Origin: Pyrinomonadaceae bacterium
Lineage (GTDB): Bacteria; Acidobacteriota; Blastocatellia; Pyrinomonadales; Pyrinomonadaceae
Assembly (NCBI GenBank): GCA_019186825.1
Contig: JABARP010000004.1
Coordinates: 31,109-95,108, forward strand
DNA length: 64,000 bases
Direction: 5' to 3'
Shown here in pieces: positions 43,287 to 52,971 of the stretch. How positions within the stretch are numbered: position 1 is the first letter of the stretch; every line of letters starts with the position of its first letter. The notes under the pieces were generated by a model. It saw nothing but the letters and a program-made list of their open reading frames with translations, made no database searches and was not told the DNA's origin. A program made the translations under genes and the position numbers.

Positions 43287-45734
43287 CTATTTGACTGCCC
43301 GCAATGGCTTTTGTGTTGCCTCATTTCCGATGCCAAGACGTTTCTCGGTCTCGATGATGTGAGCCGTCGTCTGCAAAACCGTGTCAGGATTGAGCGAGAT
43401 CGAGTTGATGCCCTTCTCGACAAGGAAGTCTGCAAACTCCGGATAATCGGACGGTGCCTGCCCGCAGATGCCGATCTTTTTGCCGTTGCGGAGAGCGGCT
43501 TCGATCGCCATCGCGACCATTTTCTCGACCGCGCCATTACGCTCGTCAAAAAGATGTGCGACCATCTCGCTGTCGCGGTCAAGCCCGAGGGCAAGCTGCG
43601 TCAGATCGTTCGAACCGATCGAATAGCCATCGAAGACCTTCAGGAATTCATCCGCGAAAACGACGTTCGCCGGCAGCTCGCACATCGCGTAGATCTCGAG
43701 GCCATTCTCGCCTTGTTTGAGGCCGTGCTCAGCCATCAGAGCGATGACCTTCTCGCCTTCTTCAACCGTACGGCAGAATGGGATCATCGGCTTGATATTC
43801 ACAAGGCCCATATCCTCGCGTGCCCTTTGGAGGGCAAGACATTCGAGGCGGAAGCCGGCCTTATAACGATCGTCGTAATACCTCGAAGCACCTCGGAACC
43901 CGATCATCGGATTCTCTTCCTCCGGCTCGAACTCCTTTCCGCCGATGAGCATCGCATACTCGTTGGATTTGAAATCCGACATACGCACGATCACCGGTTT
44001 CGGGTAGAAAGCGGCGGCGATGCGACCGACGCCTTCTGAGAGCTTACGGACAAAGAACTCTTTCGGGTCCTCTTCGCCAATACGGCGTGAGATCGTCTCG
44101 ACGTCCGCGGGCCGCTTGAGATTCGGATAGTTGATCAACGCCATCGGGTGGATCCCGATATGGTTGTTGATGATGAATTCGAGCCGAGCGAGGCCGACGC
44201 CATCGTTCGGAAAACGCGCGGAATCGAACGCGCGGTCGGGGTCGCCGACGTTCATCATAATTTGAGTACGCGGCCGCTCCTTTTGCGAGATCTTTTGCTT
44301 GTCGACCTTGTAGTCGATCTTGCCATAGTAAACATTCCCGCGCTCACCCTCGGCACAGGAGACCGTAATAGGTGCCCCGTTCTTGATCTTTTCGGTTGCA
44401 TCGGTCGTCCCCACAATGCACGGGATGCCGAGCTCGCGGCTGATGATCGCGCTATGGCAAGTGCGGCCGCCGCGGTCGGTAACGATCGCCGAAGCCCGCT
44501 TCATTATCGGCTCCCATGCCGGATCGGTCATCGACGTAACGAGGATCTCGCCCTCTTTAAATGTGTTGAGTTTCGACGGATCAAGCAGAACGTGTGCCGT
44601 TCCGTGGCCGATCTTCTCACCGACCGCAACCCCGGACGCAAGAGGAGCTCCGTGAACGCCGGTTAGCTGATATTTCTCGATAAAGTTCGACTCTTTTCGA
44701 GCATGGACCGTCTCAGGACGAGCCTGTAGGATAAAGAGCTCACCGGTGATCCCGTCCTTTGCCCATTCGATATCCATTGGCTGGCTGTGGCCTGCACGCG
44801 CCGAATAATGGTCCTCGATGGCACACGCCCAACGCGCGAGCTGCAAGACCTCGAATCCGGCAAGACAGAACCGATTCCGCTGCGTATCGACAACGTCACG
44901 TACGAGAGTGCCGGCCCCGTTGTCGTTAAAGACCATCTTGACTTCTTTTACGCCGAGTTTTCGCGTAACGATCGGCCTGAACCCGAGCTTCAGCGTGGGC
45001 TTGAAGACGATCCATTCATCGGGCGTCGCCATCCCCTGAACAACGGCCTCGCCGAGCCCCCAGGCACCGTTGATAACGACTGCATCGCGAAAACCGCTCT
45101 CCGTGTCGAGCGTGAACATAACGCCCGAGCACGCCAGGTCCGAGCGGACCATCGGTTGGATCCCGATCGAAAGAGCAACGTCGAAGTGGTTAAATCCTTT
45201 TGCCGTGCGGTAAGAGATCGCGCGGTCAGTCCAGAGAGACGCGTAGCATTGATGGCAAGCTTCAATGAGGCTCTGTTCGCCGCGGACGTTAAGGATCGTG
45301 TCCTGCTGGCCCGCAAAGCTCGCATCAGGCAGGTCCTCGGCCGTCGCAGACGAGCGAACAGCGACCTCGAAAGTGCGTTTGCCGATACGGTCTCCGAGCC
45401 GTGTGTAGCCCGCGATTATCGCCTTCTCGACCGCCTCCGGGAACGGCGTTTCGAGCATCAGGCGGCGAGCTTCGGCCCCGACACGTGCGAGTTCGTCGAG
45501 GTCGTTGACATCGAGGCCTTTCAGCAGGTCAATAAGACGCGAGCGAAGGCCATCGGTTTCGAGAAGAAGCTCGTATGCGTGGCTCGTCGTCGAAAAGCCA
45601 TCGACCGCGCGGACGCCTTGCTGCGTCAACTCACGAAAAAGTTCGCCGAGGCTTGCACACTTGCCGCCGACAAGGGCAACGTCTGCGGCTCCAACTTCAC
45701 TAAGGTCAAGAACGTAGGGTTTCGTATCGGACAT
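43287..45734 (-). CDS. ppsA: Phosphoenolpyruvate synthase
   Basis: An 815-residue PEP synthase. The N-terminal ATP-grasp domain spans about 10-350 ('GGKCASLGELFREL' near 24, 'SSATAEDLPDASFAGQQDT' near 126). The phosphohistidine domain contains 'GGRTCHSAIISRELGIPCIVG', with the catalytic His near residue 435. The PEP/pyruvate barrel (about 500-790) ends with 'SIGSNDLTQLALGLDRDS' and 'CGQAPSDYPE' holding the acid Cys. It converts pyruvate and ATP to PEP, AMP and phosphate. Its neighbour glpX completes a gluconeogenic pair. Length and motifs are normal. Confidence 0.97.
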   Translation of the reverse strand: MSDTKPYVLDLSEVGAADVALVGGKCASLGELFRELTQQGVRAVDGFSTTSHAYELLLETDGLRSRLIDLLKGLDVNDLDELARVGAEARRLMLETPFPEAVEKAIIAGYTRLGDRIGKRTFEVAVRSSATAEDLPDASFAGQQDTILNVRGEQSLIEACHQCYASLWTDRAISYRTAKGFNHFDVALSIGIQPMVRSDLACSGVMFTLDTESGFRDAVVINGAWGLGEAVVQGMATPDEWIVFKPTLKLGFRPIVTRKLGVKEVKMVFNDNGAGTLVRDVVDTQRNRFCLAGFEVLQLARWACAIEDHYSARAGHSQPMDIEWAKDGITGELFILQARPETVHARKESNFIEKYQLTGVHGAPLASGVAVGEKIGHGTAHVLLDPSKLNTFKEGEILVTSMTDPAWEPIMKRASAIVTDRGGRTCHSAIISRELGIPCIVGTTDATEKIKNGAPITVSCAEGERGNVYYGKIDYKVDKQKISQKERPRTQIMMNVGDPDRAFDSARFPNDGVGLARLEFIINNHIGIHPMALINYPNLKRPADVETISRRIGEEDPKEFFVRKLSEGVGRIAAAFYPKPVIVRMSDFKSNEYAMLIGGKEFEPEEENPMIGFRGASRYYDDRYKAGFRLECLALQRAREDMGLVNIKPMIPFCRTVEEGEKVIALMAEHGLKQGENGLEIYAMCELPANVVFADEFLKVFDGYSIGSNDLTQLALGLDRDSEMVAHLFDERNGAVEKMVAMAIEAALRNGKKIGICGQAPSDYPEFADFLVEKGINSISLNPDTVLQTTAHIIETEKRLGIGNEATQKPLRAVK

Positions 45735-45851
45735 AGGAATAAACTAGCTGCTAAAATGCGCGGAAGATACGAGATAGAATAGTGCGAATCGCGTCGCCTT
45801 TCTCCATCTTTTTTTTCGTGCCGCCTAAGGCTTTTTCGCAGCGATCCTCCC

Positions 45852-46895
45852 TTAGAATCGAATTACAGCGTCCGGCCCGCCTTCAACATGGACCGTATCG
45901 ACGAAGCGGATGCTCTTGGAATCTGTCGTCATTACGACCGAATGCGTGCGTTTTCCTGCACCAAAGAATCTAACGCCGCGAAGCAGCGCTCCGTCGGTCA
46001 CGCCCGTTGCAGCGAAAATGATCTTTTTACCCGGCGCAAGATCGTTCGTGTCATAGATCTTGTCGGGGTCGGTGATACCCATTTCATTAAGGCGTTTCAT
46101 AACTTCGTGAACCGGCGGCACCTTGCTCTTATCAACGCCAAGACGTTCAGGGTCGAATACGAGCTTTGCCTGGATCTCGCCGTTCAAACATTTCATCGCG
46201 GCCGCGGTGATAACGCCTTCCGGCGCACCGCCAATGCCCATAAGGGCATGGATGTTGGTGCCTGCAACGGCGGCAGATATACCGGCCGAAAGGTCGCCGT
46301 CCGAGATGAGGCGGATCCTCGCCCCAGTTGCGCGAACCTCTTCAACGAGCTTTTTGTGACGGCTACGATCGAGGCAGATGACCGTCAGGTCATCGACGTC
46401 TCGGCCAAGCCGACGGGCGATATTTTTAAGGTTGTCTTCAACTGGAGCCTCAATATCGACCGAGCCTCGACAGGACGGGCCGACGACGATCTTGTCCATA
46501 TAGATATCCGGTGCGTAGAGCAGGCCGCCACGTTCTGCCGCAGCAAGAACGGCGATCGCATTGTTGGCACCCAAGGCACAAAGGTTCGTGCCTTCGAGCG
46601 GATCGACCGCGATATCGACCTCGGGAAACTCGGCTCGGGCTTCGTCGGAAAATGCACCGCCGCCGACGTCTTCGCCGATATAGAGCATCGGAGCTTCATC
46701 GCGTTCGCCTTCGCCGATGACGATACGGCCACGCATCGGCACGGTATCCATTACCTCGCGCATCGCTTCGACAGCGACAAGATCGCTGTGTTTGCGGTCG
46801 CCCTGGCCCATCGTCTTGGCGGATTCGATGGCGGCAGCTTCAGTTACACGTAGAAAATCGAGAGCGAGTTCGCGTTCGGCTTTGTTGCTTTTCAT
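45852..46895 (-). CDS. glpX: Fructose-1,6-bisphosphatase class II
   Basis: A 347-residue GlpX. Family blocks include '[24 protein letters not shown]' at the start, '[15 protein letters not shown]' near 61-75, '[16 protein letters not shown]' near 94-109 (metal-binding Asp/Glu), and '[18 protein letters not shown]' near 216. It removes the 1-phosphate of fructose-1,6-bisphosphate in gluconeogenesis. It lies 117 bases upstream of ppsA on the same strand. No ORF-breaking features are visible. Confidence 0.96.
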   Translation of the reverse strand: MKSNKAERELALDFLRVTEAAAIESAKTMGQGDRKHSDLVAVEAMREVMDTVPMRGRIVIGEGERDEAPMLYIGEDVGGGAFSDEARAEFPEVDIAVDPLEGTNLCALGANNAIAVLAAAERGGLLYAPDIYMDKIVVGPSCRGSVDIEAPVEDNLKNIARRLGRDVDDLTVICLDRSRHKKLVEEVRATGARIRLISDGDLSAGISAAVAGTNIHALMGIGGAPEGVITAAAMKCLNGEIQAKLVFDPERLGVDKSKVPPVHEVMKRLNEMGITDPDKIYDTNDLAPGKKIIFAATGVTDGALLRGVRFFGAGKRTHSVVMTTDSKSIRFVDTVHVEGGPDAVIRF

Positions 46896-46962
46896 TTTGA
46901 AATAATATTGGCCCGTATTTTACGGGTTTCTGTTAAGTGTTTGAAGGCATTCTAACACCTTA

Positions 46963-46985
46963 AACCAGTGATTTGACAACTGGTT
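46963..46985. promoter_or_regulatory. Inverted repeat with TTGACA box upstream of fdxA
   Basis: AACCAGT and ACTGGTT form exact 7-base arms with a 9-base spacer. A TTGACA at 46973-46978 lies in the spacer and faces fdxA, with a possible TATAGG -10 at 46994-46999 (15-base spacing, short of optimal). It may be an operator over the fdxA -35 element. Confidence 0.4.
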
Positions 46986-47060
46986 CGCAGGATTATAGGT
47001 TTTTAGTTTGGCCATACCGGCATCGAGACCTCTCAATTTCGTCGGTTCGCCCATATTGCC

Positions 47061-47357
47061 ATGACCTATGTAGTTACTGAACCTTGCCTTGATTGTAAAT
47101 ACACGGACTGTGCCGCCGTATGCCCTGTCGAGGCCTTCCACGAGCTTCCTGATAGGTTGCTTATCAATCCAGACAGCTGCATTGACTGTGACGCGTGCGT
47201 CCCTGAATGCCCCGTAGAAGCCATTTTCTCCGATATGTCGATCCCGGAGGAATATCTGAACTGGCTCGAGATTAATAAGGAAGCTGAAAATTACCCGATC
47301 ATCAGCACAAAGATCCCCGCTCTTTATGCCTCCGGTTGTAAAGGACAGCCGGAATAG
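47061..47357 (+). CDS. fdxA: Seven-iron ferredoxin (FdxA type)
   Basis: A 98-residue ferredoxin with two clusters. By comparison with Azotobacter FdI, Cys9, Cys17 and Cys50 should bind a 3Fe-4S cluster, and Cys21, Cys40, Cys43 and Cys46 a 4Fe-4S cluster; Cys12 is extra. The opening 'MTYVVTEPCLDCKYTDCAAVCPVEAF' is nearly that of FdxA family members. The C-terminal extension after residue 56 is also typical. It carries electrons at low potential in the cytoplasm. It is monocistronic with a terminator shared with mqnD. Confidence 0.95.
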   Translation: MTYVVTEPCLDCKYTDCAAVCPVEAFHELPDRLLINPDSCIDCDACVPECPVEAIFSDMSIPEEYLNWLEINKEAENYPIISTKIPALYASGCKGQPE

Positions 47358-47391
47358 AGCTATTTTTCCAAGAAATCAAAAGAACGCCGCA

Positions 47392-47424
47392 GGATATTCG
47401 TGTGTCCCGCGGCGTTCGGCTTTT
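47392..47424. terminator. Two-way terminator between fdxA and mqnD
   Basis: A 9-bp stem GAACGCCGC/GCGGCGTTC, extended inward by GGA/TCC, is followed by GGCTTTT on the plus strand and by TTTTGATTTCTT on the minus strand. It can end both convergent genes. Confidence 0.82.
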
Positions 47425-47440
47425 CAAGGGAATTGCGTCA

Positions 47441-48301
47441 TTATCCGACGAATTCGACCTCGACCTTTTTCTTTATGATGCCGGCCTTGTGGCCCTCTTC
47501 CAATAAGGTTTTGACGGCCTGCCGTCCTCGTTCGCCGTAATCGAGCGTAAGGTCGTTGACCCACATCGCAACGAATCTATCGGCAAGCTCCGGCTGCATA
47601 TCGCGAGCGAACTGCATCGCATAGGCAAGTGCATCTTCGCGATTCTCCATCGAATAGACGATCGAGCGGTGCAGATGGCGTGAAACCTCTTCCATCAACT
47701 CCTTGCCGAGGTCACGTTTGATAACGTTTCCTCCCATCGGTAGCGGCAGCCCGGTCTTTTCGTGCCACCATTCACCGAGATCGAGGACCTTGTCGAGCCC
47801 GACCTGCTTGTAGAATAGCTGGCCCTCGTGGATCAATAGCCCTGCATCGACGCGTCCGCTCTGAACTTCGTCGATGATCTTGTCGAACGGAATTACGACA
47901 TGCTCAAAGTCTTTGTTATAGATCCTGAGAGCGAGGTAAGCACTCGTCAGTTCGCCGGGAACGGCGATCTTCATTGAGCCGATCTCGGAAGCCGGCCGCG
48001 GTTCTTTTGCGACGACGATCGGCCCGTATTTGTCGCCGATCGACGCACCGTGCGGCAAAAGGGCATATTTGTCGGCCACATACGCATAAGCGTGAAATGA
48101 TATTGCCGTTACGTCATAGACGCCGTTTTTCGCGTCCTCGTTCAAGGATTGAATATCTTTTAGCGTGTGCTCAAAACGCAGGCCATCGGTCTCGAGCTTG
48201 TTCGTGGCAAGCCCGTAGAACATGAACGCATCATCCGAATCTGGTGAATGAGCAACTGAGATTGTGCGAACTCCGGGGGTCGTTTCCGCTTTTACAGACA
48301 T
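47441..48301 (-). CDS. mqnD: 1,4-dihydroxy-6-naphthoate synthase
   Basis: A 286-residue periplasmic-binding-protein-like enzyme. The MqnD signature '[18 protein letters not shown]' is near residues 20-37, followed by '[33 protein letters not shown]' near 67-98. It converts cyclic dehypoxanthine futalosine to 1,4-dihydroxy-6-naphthoate in the futalosine route to menaquinone. The signature distinguishes it from MqnA, which lacks the SPDSDD segment. ubiX lies 98 bases upstream on the same strand. Confidence 0.93.
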   Translation of the reverse strand: MSVKAETTPGVRTISVAHSPDSDDAFMFYGLATNKLETDGLRFEHTLKDIQSLNEDAKNGVYDVTAISFHAYAYVADKYALLPHGASIGDKYGPIVVAKEPRPASEIGSMKIAVPGELTSAYLALRIYNKDFEHVVIPFDKIIDEVQSGRVDAGLLIHEGQLFYKQVGLDKVLDLGEWWHEKTGLPLPMGGNVIKRDLGKELMEEVSRHLHRSIVYSMENREDALAYAMQFARDMQPELADRFVAMWVNDLTLDYGERGRQAVKTLLEEGHKAGIIKKKVEVEFVG

Positions 48302-48399
48302 ACTTCGTTAATACTGCGTACAATAGATCTTAGTCTCGTAGAAAACTGCTATTTTACCGCTTTGCCGGTGTTTGGCAAATACGGATCTCGGGTCGTCCG

Positions 48400-49014
48400 T
48401 CATTGCTGCACCTCTTCGCCGGTCCACGCGCTCGCGTCCGAATGCGGGATATCAAACTGATCGAGGATGCGATAGCAGACGTGGTCGACGAGTTCGTCGA
48501 TCGTCGCAGGCTTATGATAGAACGACGGGCTTGCGGGCAATATCCTCGCTCCGGCGTGCGAAAGCCGAAGCATATTCTCGAGGTGAATTGCGTTGTACGG
48601 CGTTTCACGCGGCACAAGCACGAGTTTGCGTCGTTCCTTAAGACAGACATCGGCGGCACGGTGTATCAAGTTCGTCCCGGCACCGGAGGCGATCGCTCCA
48701 AGCGTGCCCATCGAACACGGGACGATGATCATACCGGCCTGCTTGTATGAACCCGACGAAGGCTTTGCCGCGAAGTTGTCCAGCCGCCAAACGCGTATCA
48801 ATTTCGAGCCAGCGTCTAGGCCGAGCCAGGCGTTTATTTTCGCGGTACCAGCATTTTTAATATCGGCATTGAGCTCAACTCTCGCGACGACCTCAGCGGT
48901 CGATGAAACGATGAGATTGATGGTCTCAACGCGTCCGCTCGCGGCCAGAAGAGCAAGCGTCCGGCGCGCATAGATCGCCCCGGAAGCTCCCGTGATCGCA
49001 AGCGTGATATCCAT
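48400..49014 (-). CDS. ubiX: Flavin prenyltransferase UbiX/Pad1
   Basis: A 204-residue flavoprotein, started at the ATG at 49014 where the family begins ('MDITLAITGASGAIYARR', the FMN-binding loop); the upstream frame adds 32 residues without homology. Other family blocks are 'VPCSMGTLGAIASGAGTNLIHRAADVCLKERRKLVLVPRETP' near 90-131. It makes prenylated FMN for UbiD-type decarboxylases. Next to mqnD it most likely supports the decarboxylation step of futalosine menaquinone synthesis. No ubiD is in the window. Confidence 0.94.
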   Translation of the reverse strand: MDITLAITGASGAIYARRTLALLAASGRVETINLIVSSTAEVVARVELNADIKNAGTAKINAWLGLDAGSKLIRVWRLDNFAAKPSSGSYKQAGMIIVPCSMGTLGAIASGAGTNLIHRAADVCLKERRKLVLVPRETPYNAIHLENMLRLSHAGARILPASPSFYHKPATIDELVDHVCYRILDQFDIPHSDASAWTGEEVQQ

Positions 49015-49104
49015 AAGCTTAGAGTCTAGCCTCGCGGATGCTCTTAATAAAGCCGTCGTCCGCGACTTGCCCGTGAGCCTCAAAAAAGCGGATTCTATAC
49101 TCAC

Positions 49105-49854
49105 GTGCAAAAGAAAGAGATAAAGGAAATTCTAACTGCGCTTAGCCAGGGAGCAATCGATGAGGACACGGCGATCGAGAATCTCGCAAAGGTCGGCTAC
49201 GAAGACGTCGGCTTTGCGAAGGTCGATCACGCACGGGCTGAAAGGCAAGGATTTCCTGAAGTGATCTTCGGCGAAGGAAAGACGCGCGAGCAGATCTTGA
49301 CGATCTTCGAAAAGCTCGCCGCACGCTCTCCGAACGTCCTCATAACCCACACAAACAAAGACGTTTACGGCGATATACGTAACATCGTTGCCGACGCCGA
49401 ATGGCATGAGTCGGCGCACCTGATCCGCCTGCTTCGCGACAACACCGATCGCGGAATGGGCGAAATCGCGGTCGTTACCGCCGGGACGAGCGATATCCCC
49501 GTTGCCGAAGAAGCGGCTCTCACGGCCGAAGCGATGGGCAACCGCGTCGCGCGTATCTGGGACGCGGGCGTTGCCGGCGTTCATCGAATAATCTCGCAGC
49601 GTGAGACGCTCGGAGACGCTCGCGCCGTGATCGTCGTCGCCGGAATGGAAGGCGCACTGCCGTCTGTCGTTGGCGGGCTTGTGAACGTGCCGGTCATCGG
49701 CGTTCCAACAAGTATCGGCTACGGAGCGGCATTCGGTGGCCTCGCAGCGCTTCTCGGGATGCTGAATTCCTGCTCCTCGAACGTAACGGTCGTCAACATC
49801 GACAACGGCTTCGGCGCAGGCTTTGTCGCAAGCCTGATAAACCGTCAAAGGTAA
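49105..49854 (+). CDS. larB: Nickel-pincer cofactor synthase LarB
   Basis: A 249-residue LarB with GTG start. The N-terminal helical region (1-100) holds the '[15 protein letters not shown]' block near 50-64. The C-terminal half is an AIR-carboxylase-like (PurE) domain with '[20 protein letters not shown]' near 123-142 and '[31 protein letters not shown]' near 177-207. LarB carboxylates nicotinic acid adenine dinucleotide in making the lactate racemase nickel cofactor. larC, larE and larA are not in the window, so it stands alone and is divergent from ubiX. It might also supply another nickel-pincer enzyme. Confidence 0.93.
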   Translation: MQKKEIKEILTALSQGAIDEDTAIENLAKVGYEDVGFAKVDHARAERQGFPEVIFGEGKTREQILTIFEKLAARSPNVLITHTNKDVYGDIRNIVADAEWHESAHLIRLLRDNTDRGMGEIAVVTAGTSDIPVAEEAALTAEAMGNRVARIWDAGVAGVHRIISQRETLGDARAVIVVAGMEGALPSVVGGLVNVPVIGVPTSIGYGAAFGGLAALLGMLNSCSSNVTVVNIDNGFGAGFVASLINRQR

Positions 49855-49861
49855 ATTTTCA

Positions 49862-51292
49862 CTAAGGTTTGAGGAGGACGAGCAGGCGGTCAGCGTATTC
49901 GCTTTTGGCATCGCGGAGCAGATTATACTGCGCCGTCGCCATATCGCTATTCCCCGCCGCAAGATAAGCTCGGCCAAGATTGAAACGAGCTTTCTCAAGG
50001 TCCGGGCTGAGGCCAAGGGCCGTATTGAATGCTTCGATGCTCTCGGCAGCCTTTCCGTTTTCCAGCAGGCTTTCGCCAATATAGTTATAAGTCTTTGCGT
50101 CCGGCCGGTAGACCTTTAGCCGCTCAAAAACATCGATCGCCTCCGAAAAGCGCTTTTGCTGGAGCAGTGCAGCACCGAGCTTTTCCATCGCGCCGACGTG
50201 GTCGGGTTTTATCTCAAGCGTCCGGCGAAATGCGAGGATCGCCTCGCCGCCCCGGCCGAGCTTTTCGAGCGACAGGCCGAGGGCAAATTGCGTCTGCGCG
50301 TCGTTCGCGTCGATGCCGACGGCGTTTCGGTACGCTTCGTACGCGTCTTTGAATTGGCCAAGTGCAAAGCTCGATGCACCGATATTCACATACGTCGCAG
50401 CCCATTCGGGACGCAAACGCGCGGCCTGACGCGATGCCTTCAGAGCCTCTGCGTGCTGGCCGAGAACGCCATAGCAATAACCGGTCTGATACCACGCCTC
50501 TGCATACGTCGGGTCGGTGTCCGCAGCCTTCTGAAAATATGGGAGGGCACGAGCGTAGTCATCCATCGAAAGCTGTGCAAGCCCTTGCGAATAGAGCCTT
50601 TCGGCGGCGACGCGCTTACTTTTTTGTGTGTCGGAGGCGAGAGCGGAGAAAGGGCGTGCATCACCGATCTTGAGTTGGAGAATTCGTGCAGCGGGCACGG
50701 CAAAATTCAGATTCTGTCCTTCTGCGGCCTGCAGGGTCGCAACGCCAATGACCTGTCCTGCCATATTCACGACGGGCGAACCGCTCGAACCCGGCGATAT
50801 TGACGCCGTGATCTGTATTATCTTGCCGTAACCGGGAATTTCACGCACCGCCGAGACGATGCCGTTCGACACAGAGCCTTCGAGCCCGAACGGATTGCCG
50901 ATGACGACGATCGATTCGCCTTCCTGAGGGGCACGCCGCACAAGCGGAAGCGGCGTTATCTGGACGTTTGCCGGCAGATCCACTTGCAATAACGCAAGAT
51001 CGCCCTCACCATCGACAGCCAGCACGCCGCGGACAGGAACGCGTTTGTCATTCAAGAGGTGGACCTCTGCCCGATATGAGCCTTCGATGACGTGGCGGTT
51101 CGTGATAATGCGGTCGGCACCGACGAAAAAGCCGCTTCCGCGGGCGATCGTCTGCCCACGGGCATCAAAAGCCTCGATCGCAACCGCCGAAGGCTTTATT
51201 CGCTTGACGAGTTCGGGCAAAAAGTCCTGCGCGGCAGCCGCAGCAGGCAGCATAACGATCAACAGAATGCACTTTGAAAAAATACCGCGCAT
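49862..51292 (-). CDS. Exported trypsin-like protease with TPR repeats
   Basis: A 476-residue protein with a signal peptide (about 1-21). A HtrA-like trypsin domain (about 24-215) has His67 (TNRHVI), Asp98 (GEGDLALLQ) and Ser170 (SPGSSGSP). About six TPR repeats follow (about 225-470). There is no PDZ domain. The TPR region replaces PDZ as likely partner-binding module, so the protein probably recognises or oligomerises on a protein partner in the periplasm. Related protease-TPR fusions are widespread in bacteria. Target unknown. Confidence 0.9.
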   Translation of the reverse strand: MRGIFSKCILLIVMLPAAAAAQDFLPELVKRIKPSAVAIEAFDARGQTIARGSGFFVGADRIITNRHVIEGSYRAEVHLLNDKRVPVRGVLAVDGEGDLALLQVDLPANVQITPLPLVRRAPQEGESIVVIGNPFGLEGSVSNGIVSAVREIPGYGKIIQITASISPGSSGSPVVNMAGQVIGVATLQAAEGQNLNFAVPAARILQLKIGDARPFSALASDTQKSKRVAAERLYSQGLAQLSMDDYARALPYFQKAADTDPTYAEAWYQTGYCYGVLGQHAEALKASRQAARLRPEWAATYVNIGASSFALGQFKDAYEAYRNAVGIDANDAQTQFALGLSLEKLGRGGEAILAFRRTLEIKPDHVGAMEKLGAALLQQKRFSEAIDVFERLKVYRPDAKTYNYIGESLLENGKAAESIEAFNTALGLSPDLEKARFNLGRAYLAAGNSDMATAQYNLLRDAKSEYADRLLVLLKP

Positions 51293-51414
51293 TAGGAACT
51301 CAGGAGATTATATTCTGCACGAAACGTTTCGCGGAAACAAAAAGGTTACGCTGGCGGCAGACGGGCGTTCAACGCGGATAGGTAGTAAACTTGGAATGTA
51401 ACGAGGAATCGATT

Positions 51415-51861
51415 ATGAAGATCGCACTTGCCGCCGACCACGCCGGATATGAAGAGAAGGAAAAGTTGAAATCCGAACTCGACGAACTTGGTGTCGAATA
51501 CACGGATATGGGTACGGATTCGGAAGCATCGGTCGATTATCCGGATTTTGCGCGAAAGGTTGCCGAGGCCGTCGCGAAAGGCGAGTTCGAACGGGGTATT
51601 TTGCTCTGTGGTTCGGGTGCCGGAATGGCGATCGCCGCGAACAAAGTACCGGGCATTCGCTCTGCCGTCGCCTGGAATGAGGAGATCGCACGTCTTTCTC
51701 GCGAACACAACAACACCAATGTCCTCGCCCTTGCGGCACGATTCACCGCCGACCACGAGATCAAGAATATCGTAAAGGCATGGCTCGACGCAGATTTTGA
51801 AGGCGGCCGCCACGAACGCCGCATCGAAAAGATCACAAAGATCGAGCAGGAAGACGTATAG
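51415..51861 (+). CDS. rpiB: Ribose-5-phosphate isomerase B
   Basis: A 148-residue RpiB, started at the ATG at 51415 (upstream in-frame start at 51391 adds eight residues). The signature 'IALAADHAGYEEKE' opens the protein, the catalytic Cys and oxyanion 'LLCGSGAGMAIAANKVPGIRSA' lie near 63-84, and His in 'SREHNNTNVLALAAR' lies near 100. It interconverts ribose-5-phosphate and ribulose-5-phosphate. It runs into ltaE, which starts 10 bases after its stop. Confidence 0.96.
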   Translation: MKIALAADHAGYEEKEKLKSELDELGVEYTDMGTDSEASVDYPDFARKVAEAVAKGEFERGILLCGSGAGMAIAANKVPGIRSAVAWNEEIARLSREHNNTNVLALAARFTADHEIKNIVKAWLDADFEGGRHERRIEKITKIEQEDV

Positions 51862-51871
51862 CATCCCCAAT

Positions 51872-52903
51872 ATGATCGATCTTCGCAGCGACACAGTTAC
51901 CAGGCCGTCCGAAGAGATGCGCGCCGCGATGGCCGCGGCCGAGGTCGGCGATGACGTCTTTGGCGAAGACCCTACGATAAATCGCCTGCAAGCCCTTGCT
52001 GCCGAGCGTATGGGTTTTGAGGCGGCACTATGGGTTCCGAGCGGTTCTATGGGCAATACGATCGCCGTAAAGCTGCATACTGAACCCGGCAGCGAGATCA
52101 TTATCGAAGAGCGCGGCCATATTTTGAACTTTGAGCTTGGTGCCGCCGCGGTGATCTCGGGCGTTGTGGCTCGGTCGGTAAAAAGCTCTAATGGCACCGG
52201 CCACCTTACCTGGGATGATGTGGGACCGGCGATCAGGAAAAACCCGCCGTACTATCAATCCGCGACTAAGCTACTCTGCCTCGAAAACACACACAATTTT
52301 GCCGGCGGTAGCGTCCTTGGCGTCGCTGCGACGCGAGATCTTTGCGAAAATGCTCATTCCGAAGGCCTAAAGGTACATCTCGACGGCGCGCGCATTTTCA
52401 ACGCTGCGACGGCGTTGAAATGTGATGTAAAGGACCTCGTCGCGGGGTGCGATTCGGTTACGTTCTGTCTTTCCAAGGGTTTAGGAGCACCGGCGGGCTC
52501 GATGCTTGTCGGGACAAGCGAGTTCATTGAGGAAGCAAGGTCGTGGAGAAAACGGCTCGGCGGCGGAATGCGACAGGTCGGGATACTTGCGGCGGCAGGA
52601 ATCATCGCTCTCGAAAAGGGCCCCGGCCTTCTCGAACGCGACCACCGCAACGCAAAGCGCCTTGCGAACGGTCTTGCAGCGATTCCCGGAATTAAGATCG
52701 ACCCGGAGAGCGTTGTTACGAACATCGTCATATTCGATTCCGCGGGAGCGAAATTGCCGGTCGCCGAGATCGTCGAGAAACTTCGCGACAGAGGCGTTCT
52801 TGCGATCGGCTTTGGCAGCCAGATACGGATGGTAACGCATCTCGATATCGCCGATACAGATATCGACGTGGCCCTTCTGGCAATGACGCAGATTGTAGGA
52901 TAA
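51872..52903 (+). CDS. ltaE: Low-specificity threonine aldolase
   Basis: A 343-residue PLP enzyme of fold type I, started at 51872 ('MIDLRSDTVTRPSEEMRAAM'), where the family begins. Aldolase motifs include 'GDDVFGEDPTINRLQALAAERMGFE' near 30-54, 'LENTHNFAGG' near 135, and the PLP Lys in 'TFCLSKGLGAPAGSMLVG' near 197. It cleaves threonine or allo-threonine to glycine and acetaldehyde. It is probably co-transcribed with rpiB. cmk follows 68 bases later. Confidence 0.94.
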   Translation: MIDLRSDTVTRPSEEMRAAMAAAEVGDDVFGEDPTINRLQALAAERMGFEAALWVPSGSMGNTIAVKLHTEPGSEIIIEERGHILNFELGAAAVISGVVARSVKSSNGTGHLTWDDVGPAIRKNPPYYQSATKLLCLENTHNFAGGSVLGVAATRDLCENAHSEGLKVHLDGARIFNAATALKCDVKDLVAGCDSVTFCLSKGLGAPAGSMLVGTSEFIEEARSWRKRLGGGMRQVGILAAAGIIALEKGPGLLERDHRNAKRLANGLAAIPGIKIDPESVVTNIVIFDSAGAKLPVAEIVEKLRDRGVLAIGFGSQIRMVTHLDIADTDIDVALLAMTQIVG

Positions 52904-52971
52904 AAATGAACTAACGGTCAGCTGAAGGGTCGGTCCATCGACAGCCGGATCTCGCGGCAGACAACATTCGT

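Noticed and set aside
43218..46853. Long frames opposite ppsA and glpX
   Set aside because: They mirror conserved enzymes, have no family features and no ribosome sites.
46920..47141. Leftward 73-codon frame before fdxA
   Set aside because: It overlaps the start of fdxA and shows no family features; the region is better read as the fdxA promoter.
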